Shown one piece after another: positions 57,242 through 64,000 of a stretch of DNA of 64,000 bases. Location: assembly GCF_001040945.1 (NCBI RefSeq), contig NZ_CP011930.1, positions 4,211,021-4,275,020 on the forward strand, read 5' to 3'. Position numbers and translations under genes: made by a program. Source of the DNA: Herbaspirillum seropedicae. Its GTDB lineage: Bacteria; Pseudomonadota; Gammaproteobacteria; Burkholderiales; Burkholderiaceae_D. The notes beneath the pieces are model-generated. The model did no database searches and was not told the origin of the DNA. It was given only the letters and a program-made list of their open reading frames with translations. Position 1 is the first letter of the stretch, and every line of letters starts with the position of its first letter.

Positions 57242-58957
57242 ATGAACTGGTTCTACAATCTCAAGATTGCTCACAAGCTCAACGCCGCCTTCCTGGTGGT
57301 GCTGGTCTTCATCATCGGCCTGGGCGGCTTTTCCAGCCTTGAGCTGGCCGCCGTCAACAAGAGCTCCACCGACATCGCGCGTAACTGGCTGCCCAGTATT
57401 GACGCGCTGTCCAAGATGAGCCTGGCGCTGGCCCGTTCGCGCAGCTTCGACATGCAGCAACTGCTGACCGCCGACAAGCAGGAAGAAAAGGCCTCGCGCG
57501 AACGCGCTGACAAGCAGATGGCCACCCTGCTCAAGGAAGTCGCCCGCTACGGCAAGCTGGTCTCGGAACCGCGCGAAAAAGAGCTGTACCCCGAGATCGA
57601 GCGCAACATCGCCCTCTACAAGGAAGCCCACGAGCGCATGAGCGCCCTGTTCGAGCAGGATCAGAAGCAGGCTGCACACGCCCTGATGAACAGCACCTCG
57701 ACGCCTGTGTACCGCAAGCTGCAGGAGCAGATCGGCGAGCTGAGCGAAGTCAACAGCAAGGGCGCCGCCCTCTCCGACGCCGACGCTGACCATATCTACG
57801 GTCAGGCCAACATGGCGATCCTGGCGCTGGTGACGACCTGCGTGGTGCTGGCCATGGCCCTGTCCTGGTGGATCGCCCGACTGGTCGCCCGTCCGCTGGC
57901 CAATGCCGTGGACATCGCCCGTCAAGTGGCCGCCGGCGACCTCACGGCCGACATCCCCACCGCCCACCGCGACGAGACCGGTCAGCTGCTGGAAGCGCTG
58001 CGGCAGATGAACGGCAACCTGCTCAATATCGTGCGGGAAGTGCGTCAAGGCACCGACACCATCACCACCGCCTCGGCCGAGATCGCCACCGGCAACATGG
58101 ACCTGTCGTCGCGCACCGAACAGCAGGCCGGCGCGCTGGAAGAAACCGCCTCGGCCATGGAAGAGCTGACCTCGACCGTGCGCCAGAACTCCGACAACGC
58201 CCGCCAGGCCAACCAGCTGGCGGTCAACGCCTCCGAGGTGGCCCAGGCTGGCGGCACCGTGGTGGGCAAGGTGGTCGCGACGATGAGCGCCATCAATGAT
58301 TCCTCACGCAAGATCGTGGACATCATCGGCGTCATCGACGGCATCGCCTTCCAGACCAACATCCTGGCCCTGAATGCCGCAGTGGAAGCGGCCCGGGCCG
58401 GCGAACAGGGCCGCGGCTTCGCCGTGGTGGCCTCCGAGGTGCGCACCCTGGCCCAGCGCAGCGCTGCGGCGGCCCACGAGATCAAGGCGCTCATCGACGA
58501 CTCGGTGGCCAAGGTCGATACCGGCAGCAAGCTGGTCGACGAGGCCGGCCAGACCATGAACGAGGTGGTGGCCAGCGTCAAGCGCGTCTCCGACATCGTG
58601 GCCGAGATCACCGCAGCCGGCGCCGAACAGACCCAAGGCATCGAGCAGATCAACAACGCCGTGGTGCAGATGGATGAAAACACCCAGCAGAACGCCGCCC
58701 TGGTGGAACAGGCTGCCGCCGCCGCCAAGGCCCTGCAGGAGCAGGCCGGCCGCCTGAGCGAAACGGTCAGCGTGTTCCGCCTGGACGCGCAGCATGTGCC
58801 GGTGGTGGTCAGCCGCGCCGCTGCGACGGCCCAACCTGAACGCGATATCACACCGGCGCGCCCGGCCCTGGCCCAGTCCCGCAGCAAGGTCATGGCCCGT
58901 CCCGCCCACAGCAACACCAGCGCCAGCGCCGAGCAGGGCGACTGGGAACAATTCTGA
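57242..58957 (+). CDS. methyl-accepting chemotaxis protein with CheR-docking tail
   Basis: 571 residues: helix 1 ([21 protein letters not shown]), a four-helix-bundle sensor of the Tar/4HB type, helix 2 ([21 protein letters not shown]), HAMP, the signalling tip [35 protein letters not shown], then a flexible linker ending in DWEQF. That pentapeptide resembles the NWETF docking site for CheR/CheB of enterobacterial receptors, so this receptor can recruit adaptation enzymes. cheV follows 14 bp downstream. Confidence 0.95.
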   Translation: MNWFYNLKIAHKLNAAFLVVLVFIIGLGGFSSLELAAVNKSSTDIARNWLPSIDALSKMSLALARSRSFDMQQLLTADKQEEKASRERADKQMATLLKEVARYGKLVSEPREKELYPEIERNIALYKEAHERMSALFEQDQKQAAHALMNSTSTPVYRKLQEQIGELSEVNSKGAALSDADADHIYGQANMAILALVTTCVVLAMALSWWIARLVARPLANAVDIARQVAAGDLTADIPTAHRDETGQLLEALRQMNGNLLNIVREVRQGTDTITTASAEIATGNMDLSSRTEQQAGALEETASAMEELTSTVRQNSDNARQANQLAVNASEVAQAGGTVVGKVVATMSAINDSSRKIVDIIGVIDGIAFQTNILALNAAVEAARAGEQGRGFAVVASEVRTLAQRSAAAAHEIKALIDDSVAKVDTGSKLVDEAGQTMNEVVASVKRVSDIVAEITAAGAEQTQGIEQINNAVVQMDENTQQNAALVEQAAAAAKALQEQAGRLSETVSVFRLDAQHVPVVVSRAAATAQPERDITPARPALAQSRSKVMARPAHSNTSASAEQGDWEQF

Positions 58958-58971
58958 AGAGAGAGAAAACC

Positions 58972-59934
58972 ATGGACTCCTTCCAAAAAGAAATCGACGA
59001 ACGTACCAACCTGACCTCCACCAACAAGTTCGAACTGCTGCTGTTCCGCCTGGGCACGCCCGACGGTTCCACTGACAAGCCCGGCGAACTGTATGGCATC
59101 AACGTGTTCAAGATCCGCGAGATCGTCCCGATGATGGACATCACCGCCGCCGCTGGCATGCGCTCGCCGATGATGGGGATGGTCAATATCCGCGGCCAGG
59201 TCATGTCGGTGGTGGACCTGCCGGCGGTGGCCGGTTGCAAGGCCGGCCACGGCAACAACATCCTGCTCATCACCGAATTCGCCCGTCACACCCAGGCCTT
59301 CGCGGTGGAGTCGGTGGAAGAGATCGTGCGCCTGGACTGGAGCCAGGTGCTGCCGGCCGATTCGCACTCGCCGGGCAGCCTGGTCACCAGCATCGCCCGC
59401 CTGGATTCGGAAGTCGACGGTGGACGGCTGGTGCAGGTGCTGGATGTGGAACACATCCTCAACCTGGTCTCGCCGGTCAAGGAACAGATGCAGCCCGCCC
59501 CGCCTGGCGCGGCCGAACTGAAGCTCAAGCCGGGCGCGGTCGTGCTGGCCGCGGACGACTCGCGCATGGCGCGCGCCCTGATCGAGCAATGCCTGAAGGA
59601 CCTCAACCTGCCCTTCATCATGGAAACCGATGGCCTGCAGGCCTGGAAGAAGCTGCAACAGCTGTCCCAGGCCGCCGCCCAGGAAGGCAAGCCGCTCACC
59701 GACAAGGTGGCCATGGTGCTGACCGACCTGGAAATGCCGGAGATGGACGGCTTCACGCTGACCCGCAAGATCAAGGCTTCGGATCAATACAAACAACTGC
59801 CGGTGGTGATCCACTCATCGCTGACCGGCTCCGCCAATGAAGACCATGTGCGTTCGGTGGGCGCCAATGGGTATGTGGCCAAGTTTTCCCCGCCGGAACT
59901 GGCAGCAATGCTGCGCCAGGTGCTGCCCCCCTGA
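58972..59934 (+). CDS. cheV: chemotaxis coupling protein CheV
   Basis: 320 residues: an N-terminal CheW-like domain (FELLLFRLG, YGINVFKIREIV, GMVNIRGQVMSVVDLPA) and a C-terminal receiver (VVLAADDSRMARALIEQ; acceptor Asp in MVLTDLEMPEMDGF). It couples receptors to CheA in a phosphorylation-tunable way. In the same transcript as the receptor, it probably serves that receptor in particular. Confidence 0.95.
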   Translation: MDSFQKEIDERTNLTSTNKFELLLFRLGTPDGSTDKPGELYGINVFKIREIVPMMDITAAAGMRSPMMGMVNIRGQVMSVVDLPAVAGCKAGHGNNILLITEFARHTQAFAVESVEEIVRLDWSQVLPADSHSPGSLVTSIARLDSEVDGGRLVQVLDVEHILNLVSPVKEQMQPAPPGAAELKLKPGAVVLAADDSRMARALIEQCLKDLNLPFIMETDGLQAWKKLQQLSQAAAQEGKPLTDKVAMVLTDLEMPEMDGFTLTRKIKASDQYKQLPVVIHSSLTGSANEDHVRSVGANGYVAKFSPPELAAMLRQVLPP

Positions 59935-59960
59935 CAGCCCCTACTGCAGAGCCAGTGACG

Positions 59961-60029
59961 GCGCTTTTTACAAGCGCACGGCCGACCAGCCTGTCGGCCG
60001 CCCCGACGCCGCCAGTTCGCTGGCGGCGT
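59961..60029 (+). terminator. three consecutive hairpins after cheV
   Basis: Within 69 nt: GCGCTT/AAGCGC (59961-59977), CGGCCGAC/GTCGGCCG (59979-60000), and ACGCCGCCAG-TTCG-CTGGCGGCGT (60006-60029) followed by a T-rich stretch (TGTCGTTGTTGTTG). The third looks like the terminator; the others may stabilise the 3' end. Confidence 0.7.
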
Positions 60030-60236
60030 TGTCGTTGTTGTTGTCGGTGTGATGTGGTCTTTGCCGCGCAGGATGAAGGAATCCTGACCGGCTTGCGCTA
60101 TCTCAAACTCCTTCGAATTCAAGCTCTTAGAATGAAAGTGAACGTTCCTTCACCCGGCCCAGGCGCCGGGCCCTCCTCCTGAGCGTCTCCGCCAGCGACC
60201 GGCGTTGCGGTCACATCCTGTTCCGGGAGCCAGACC
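60030..60236 (+). other. spacer upstream of the hemerythrin gene
   Basis: About 200 bp with no supported gene. It should contain the promoter of the hemerythrin-like gene, but no convincing -35/-10 pair was found; GTTCCGGGAG upstream of the ATG is a plausible ribosome site. Confidence 0.4.
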
Positions 60237-60761
60237 ATGTCAGAGGCCGACCTTTCCCCCCGTATTCCCGCCTTGCTGGCGGCCATGGATGCCGAACATC
60301 GTCACGTGCTCGATGGCGTGGCTGCGCTGATGCTGGTGCCGCAGGAGCGCTTCGGCGCAGCCTATGGGGCGCTGGTGGACGAGATTGAAGAAGGATTCCG
60401 GCAGGAAGAGCTGATGATGGACGAGATCGACTATCCCACCCTCAAGGCGCACCGGCGCGACCATGCCGAGCTGCTGGCGCTGCTGCACCGGCTGCGTCCC
60501 TACCTGGAAGAAGGCAATGCGCCGCTGGCGGACATTGTCATGGGGATGATCCCGCACATGCTCATCCGCCACATGTCGGCGATGGATCAGGAACTGGCGC
60601 TGGCGCTGCGCCAGCAGGAAGGACACACAGTTGCGGGCGCTGAAGTGGCTAACGTGGCTGAGGTGGCTGAGGCGGCGGAAGGGGCTCAAGCGTCCAGCGC
60701 TGCCGGGCTGTCAGTCGATGCCGGCTGCGGTCCGCGGATGATTTCCGGTCCGCTGCCATAG
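60237..60761 (+). CDS. bacteriohemerythrin-like protein with altered iron site
   Basis: 174 residues; the first 125 form a hemerythrin four-helix bundle. Expected diiron ligands are seen as His21, Glu57, His72, His76, His112 and Asp117. The position of the conserved His of the HFxxEE motif is Gly53 (EEGFRQEELMM). Oxygen binding may thus be changed, or the site may be mono-iron. The C-terminal tail is Ala/Val/Glu-rich low complexity and shares 76 bp with the end of the convergent EAL gene. It may be a redox or oxygen sensor for the chemotaxis genes nearby. Confidence 0.82.
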   Translation: MSEADLSPRIPALLAAMDAEHRHVLDGVAALMLVPQERFGAAYGALVDEIEEGFRQEELMMDEIDYPTLKAHRRDHAELLALLHRLRPYLEEGNAPLADIVMGMIPHMLIRHMSAMDQELALALRQQEGHTVAGAEVANVAEVAEAAEGAQASSAAGLSVDAGCGPRMISGPLP

Positions 60762-62320
60762 TCGGCCAGCGTGGCGCAATAGAAGGCGACGAACTCCTCG
60801 ACCGGCAAGGGCCGGGAAAACAGCCAGCCCTGGGCGAAGTCAACGCCCCGCTCGGCGAGGTAGGCGGCCTGTTCCAGCGTTTCCACCCCTTCCGCGACGA
60901 TGTAGAGCTTCAGGCTCTTGGCCATGGCGATGATGTGATCGATCACGGCGCTGGTGGCCGCGCCGGTGCCGATGGTGCTGACGAAGGATTTGTCGATCTT
61001 GAGCGCATCCATCGGCAAGCCCTGCAGGTATTGCAGGTTGGAATAGCCGGTGCCGAAGTCGTCCAGCGCCATCGAATGCCCCATTTCGCGGGCGCGCGCC
61101 AGGGTCAGACTGGCTGAGGCGATATCCATGCAGCCGCGCTCGGTGGCTTCCATCCACAGCTGTTCGGGGCGGATGTCGCTGCCGGCCAGGGCCTGGCTGA
61201 CCACCTCGAGGATGCGCCCGGTCTTCATGTCCTGGGCGGCGACATTGATGGCAATGTGCAACGCCCGGTCCTGGCGCAAGGTGTCGCGCATTTCCCTGAC
61301 CACGGTATCGACCACCAGATCGGTCAACGGCAGGATCAGCCCGCTCTCCTCGGCCAGCGCAATGAAGAAGTCAGGCCGCACGATGCTGCCATCGGGCCGC
61401 CGCCAGCGCAGCAGCGCCTCGGCGCCGATGCAGCGGCCGCTGGCCATCTCGATGATGGGCTGGTAATGGACGATGAATTCCTTCTTCTTCACCGCCAGCT
61501 GCAGGTCGGCCAGCGGTGACAGGCGGGCCTGCGAGACCCGCAGCACCAGCATCACCAGGCCAATGCCCAGCAGGATGCCGACCGGCAGGAACCAACGCTG
61601 CTGGCCGGTCATCTCTTCCAGTACATGATCGCCATCGACGATGGCCGCGGCGGTCCAGCCATCGCGGCTGACGGTGGAGATGAAGAAACCGTCCACGTCC
61701 TGCCTGCCCAGTCCGTCCAGCGCATGCTCGGCGACGCCCGCTGCGACCGGGCCTCCATACTGCGCCACCGGGCCGAAACCATTGCGCGCCAGCACCACAT
61801 GCACGCCCTTCTCCAGCACCACGTCCACGAAACGCAGGCGATGCACCAGCGCACTGTGCGCGCCATACTGGATCGACAGCATCGTGGGCCCATCAGCGAC
61901 GAAGGAGCGCTGGTCCAGCGCCACCTCGACACCGTCGGCCGTGGTAAAGACCGGCTCGGCCTGCCGGCGCCGCCGCGCGCCGACGCTGCTGTCCCAGGAG
62001 GTGCACTTGAGCTGGCCATGTTCGTAATAGCCCATCTCCTCGATGCTGCGGGAATTGACGCTGATCAGGCGCATCTGGGCAATGTGCTCGTCCGAACAGG
62101 GCAACAGCAGCAAAGGCGACAAAGACTTCAGCGAGCGCTGGGTCTCGTCGAAACTGTGCGCGGCGCGCGCGATGACGCTCTCGGCATAGCGCGCCAGACG
62201 TTCATGCTCGGCCTGCGCCACGGCCTGGCGCGACAGCCACATCATTGCCGCCACCGGTGCAATGGCCGCCACTGCCGTGGCCACGATGGTCCATGCCACG
62301 ATCCTGTTCTTGTTGCTCAC
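60686..62320 (-). CDS. CSS-motif EAL cyclic-di-GMP phosphodiesterase
   Basis: 544 residues: membrane helix 1, a periplasmic CSS-type redox sensor (Cys75 in LLPCSDEH and Cys106 in LKCTSWD), helix 2 (about 244-261), then an EAL domain. Its catalytic residues look intact: EALLRW (Glu301), NVAAQD, ATERG, DDFGTGYSNL, KIDKSFV and EGVET. In E. coli relatives an oxidised disulfide keeps the enzyme quiet and reduction activates it. Opposes the GGDEF enzyme at 1724 in c-di-GMP turnover. The 3' end overlaps the hemerythrin gene. Confidence 0.93.
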   Translation of the reverse strand: MSNKNRIVAWTIVATAVAAIAPVAAMMWLSRQAVAQAEHERLARYAESVIARAAHSFDETQRSLKSLSPLLLLPCSDEHIAQMRLISVNSRSIEEMGYYEHGQLKCTSWDSSVGARRRRQAEPVFTTADGVEVALDQRSFVADGPTMLSIQYGAHSALVHRLRFVDVVLEKGVHVVLARNGFGPVAQYGGPVAAGVAEHALDGLGRQDVDGFFISTVSRDGWTAAAIVDGDHVLEEMTGQQRWFLPVGILLGIGLVMLVLRVSQARLSPLADLQLAVKKKEFIVHYQPIIEMASGRCIGAEALLRWRRPDGSIVRPDFFIALAEESGLILPLTDLVVDTVVREMRDTLRQDRALHIAINVAAQDMKTGRILEVVSQALAGSDIRPEQLWMEATERGCMDIASASLTLARAREMGHSMALDDFGTGYSNLQYLQGLPMDALKIDKSFVSTIGTGAATSAVIDHIIAMAKSLKLYIVAEGVETLEQAAYLAERGVDFAQGWLFSRPLPVEEFVAFYCATLADYGSGPEIIRGPQPASTDSPAALDA

Positions 62321-62405
62321 CCCGTCCTCCGATGGCTGCCCGCTGGCGACCGGAACGGCGCAGGACGGGCAGGTTCAAGGCGAATGCGTTCGCCGGATAC
62401 TCATC

Positions 62406-62436
62406 ATTAGACCCGCATTAAACAAATAAATCAATT
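62406..62436 (-). promoter_or_regulatory. shared-motif promoter of the EAL gene
   Basis: Read on the minus strand, AATTGATTTATTTGT (14 of 15 bases equal to the copies at 52004 and 57158) supplies TTGATT as the -35 box (62434-62429). TCTAAT (62411-62406) is the -10 box at a 17-bp spacing, about 85 bp ahead of the start codon. Confidence 0.7.
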
Positions 62437-62622
62437 TAAACATTTATCGATCGATCCCCCATGGCCTCGCGAGGACCGGGGGCGCTAGGCGAAACGCCCC
62501 GTTCAGCCGGCCAAGGAAGGCGAAGATCCGCTTCCCAGGCGGATCTTGCGAGATGCCATCCAGGCAAGAACAAGTTGGACTGGCGCAACGAATTAACTAT
62601 TTATATCTATGCGGAATCATTT

Positions 62623-62654
62623 TTTTGGTTTATTTGGTTTTTTTGTGTTTTAAT
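62623..62654 (+). promoter_or_regulatory. weaker copy of the shared promoter motif, PAS kinase gene
   Basis: TTTTGGTTTATTTGG (62623-62637) matches the motif at 12 of 15 positions; TTGGTT and TTTAAT (62649-62654) are 18 bp apart. It lies about 85 bp upstream of the kinase ATG. Confidence 0.45.
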
Positions 62655-62739
62655 GATTCCAGTGCTCAAGGTTTCCACAGAGAGGATGAGCCAAGCCAGG
62701 CCAACGTAGCCGTCAGCGAGAGAGCAAGGGGAGCCGATC

Positions 62740-64000
62740 ATGGGACATTGCGACGTATTCGAGGTCAGTCAGGTCTGCCCTCTGCCCGCAGCCAAGGAAG
62801 AGGCTCCCGACTTCTGCGCCCTGATCAAGGCCAACGCCCGCTACCGCCACATCATCGGCAATACCCCGGCCATCATCTACAGCAGCGTGCCCTCGGGCGA
62901 CTTCCGGCTGACCTTCGTGAGCGAGAACGCCTCGCGGGTGCTGGGCTACGAACCCTGCGAGATGCTCGATGATCCCAATTTCTGGTTCAACCACATCCAT
63001 CCCGACGACACCGCCCAGATCTTCTCCAGCCTGGCCATGCTCTTCGTGGAAGACCAGAAGATCTATGAATACCGCTTCCGCACCAGCAATGGCAGCTACC
63101 TGTGGATGCACGATACGCTGCGCCTGATCCGCGACCCTGACGGCACGCCCCAGGAAGTCATCGGCCTGATGACCGACATCACCGGCCGCAAGGAAATGGA
63201 AGACACCCTGCAACGCCAGGCCGAAGAACAGCGCAAGCTGATCGAACAGCTGAAGATGGCGCAGGCGCAGCTGATGCAATCCGAAAAGCTGGCCTCCATC
63301 GGCCAGCTGGCCGCGGGCGTGGCCCACGAGATCAACAATCCGATCGGCTTTGTCAGCGCCAACCTCAATACCCTGGGCAACTATGTGGCCACGCTGCTGG
63401 AAGGCATCCAGCTGCATCAGTGCCTGCAGGGCGGCGCGCTGCCTGCGGCCATGGCCCAGGAACAGTTGCGCAGTTTCGAAGCGCGCGCCGACCTGGCCTT
63501 CCTCAGCGAAGACGTGACCGAGCTGCTGGCCGAATCCAATGAAGGATTGCAACGGGTGCGCAACATCGTGCAATCGCTCAAGGACTTCTCGCGCATCGGC
63601 GAGAGCAACTGGCAGATGACCGACCTGCATCGCGGCCTGGACAGCACTCTCAACATCGCCAACAACGAGCTGAAGTACAAGGTCAGCATCGTCAAGCAAT
63701 ATGGTGAACTGCCGCTGGTCAAGTGCCTGGCCTCGGAACTGAACCAGGTCTTCATGAACCTGCTGGTCAACGCTGCCCAGGCCATCAGCGAACGCGGCAC
63801 CGTCACCATCTGCACCGCGCGCGCAGGGGACAAGGTCAGCGTGAGCATCAGCGACACCGGCCACGGCATCGCACCCGAAAACCTCAATCGCATCTTCGAA
63901 CCCTTCTTCACCACCAAGCCCGTGGGCAGCGGGACCGGCCTGGGACTGTCGCTGTCCTATGGCATCGTCAAGAAGCATGGTGGTGACATCCGGGTCAGCA
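62740..64000 (+). CDS. PAS-domain sensor histidine kinase (cut by window end)
   Basis: First 420 residues of a soluble kinase. A PAS domain with PAC segment covers about 35-150 (VSENASRVLGYEPCEMLDDPNFW, IGLMTDITGRKEME). A coiled coil follows, then a HisKA-like phosphoacceptor with His196 in GQLAAGVAHEINNPIGFV (NtrB/ZraS-like HExxNP form), and an HATPase (NLLVNAAQA, DTGHGIAPENLNRIFEPFFTTKPVGSGTGLGLSLS). No membrane helix. GGGGAG six bases ahead supports ATG 62740. The C-terminus and any fused domain are outside the window. Confidence 0.93.
   Translation, partial: MGHCDVFEVSQVCPLPAAKEEAPDFCALIKANARYRHIIGNTPAIIYSSVPSGDFRLTFVSENASRVLGYEPCEMLDDPNFWFNHIHPDDTAQIFSSLAMLFVEDQKIYEYRFRTSNGSYLWMHDTLRLIRDPDGTPQEVIGLMTDITGRKEMEDTLQRQAEEQRKLIEQLKMAQAQLMQSEKLASIGQLAAGVAHEINNPIGFVSANLNTLGNYVATLLEGIQLHQCLQGGALPAAMAQEQLRSFEARADLAFLSEDVTELLAESNEGLQRVRNIVQSLKDFSRIGESNWQMTDLHRGLDSTLNIANNELKYKVSIVKQYGELPLVKCLASELNQVFMNLLVNAAQAISERGTVTICTARAGDKVSVSISDTGHGIAPENLNRIFEPFFTTKPVGSGTGLGLSLSYGIVKKHGGDIRVS

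Larger units (their letters stand above)
62321..62739. other. 419-bp divergent intergenic region (EAL / PAS kinase)
   Basis: No gene. Contains promoters for both directions (separate entries), a perfect 9-bp inverted repeat AAGATCCGC/GCGGATCTT with a 7-base loop (62523-62547) without a T-run, and a very A+T-rich tract at 62585-62660. Confidence 0.6.

Overview
The window is high-GC, densely coded DNA from a betaproteobacterium, most likely Oxalobacteraceae and Herbaspirillum-like. The evidence is the gene order gyrA-serC-pheA-tyrA-aroA-cmk-rpsA-ihfB-lapA-lapB, the protein sequences themselves, and a two-end-paired tmRNA with the tag ANDESYALAA. The genus call is inference from remembered families; no search was run.

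Layout. (1) 1-17955, almost all minus strand: the 5' part of dnaX, a GAF-GGDEF diguanylate cyclase, a short secreted ComEA-like helix-hairpin-helix protein, an envelope group (rfaE kinase, ugd, lapB, lapA), then the aromatic amino acid / ribosomal 'supraoperon' ending upstream at gyrA. (2) 17956-25070, plus strand: a 0.7 kb gene-free region, an OmpA-type protein, ubiG, gph, a giant AsmA-like DUF748 protein, and ssrA (tmRNA). (3) 25543-42328: a 19-gene, mostly overlapping plus-strand operon for an aryl-polyene-type pigment. It has a chain length factor, two ketosynthases, ketoreductase, dehydratases, two acyl carrier proteins, an acyl-ACP ligase fused to a hotdog dehydratase domain, an ammonia-lyase, acyl- and glycosyltransferases, thioesterase, a LolA/MMPL/lipoprotein export set, and a phosphopantetheinyl transferase that can activate the carriers. 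(4) 42459-48315: an unknown lipoprotein, a chemoreceptor, and the lower hydroxyquinol pathway (intradiol dioxygenase, maleylacetate reductase) with a divergent LysR regulator. (5) 48427-51805: a compact operon of a chalcone-isomerase-like protein, an MFS carrier and an iron-sulfur photolyase of the PhrB type. (6) 52041-64000: a signalling island. It contains a response regulator with an N-terminal excisionase-like DNA-binding domain, a sensor kinase, a free HPt protein, a hybrid kinase, a chemoreceptor with a C-terminal docking pentapeptide, CheV, a hemerythrin-like protein, a CSS-EAL phosphodiesterase, and a PAS histidine kinase cut by the window end.

The most notable signals are these. The pigment operon has a ligase-dehydratase fusion and an embedded ammonia-lyase. 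In the signalling island, a near-identical promoter element (TTGATTTATTTGT serving as the -35 region) precedes four separate transcription units. The hemerythrin lacks one canonical iron ligand, and its gene end overlaps the convergent EAL gene.
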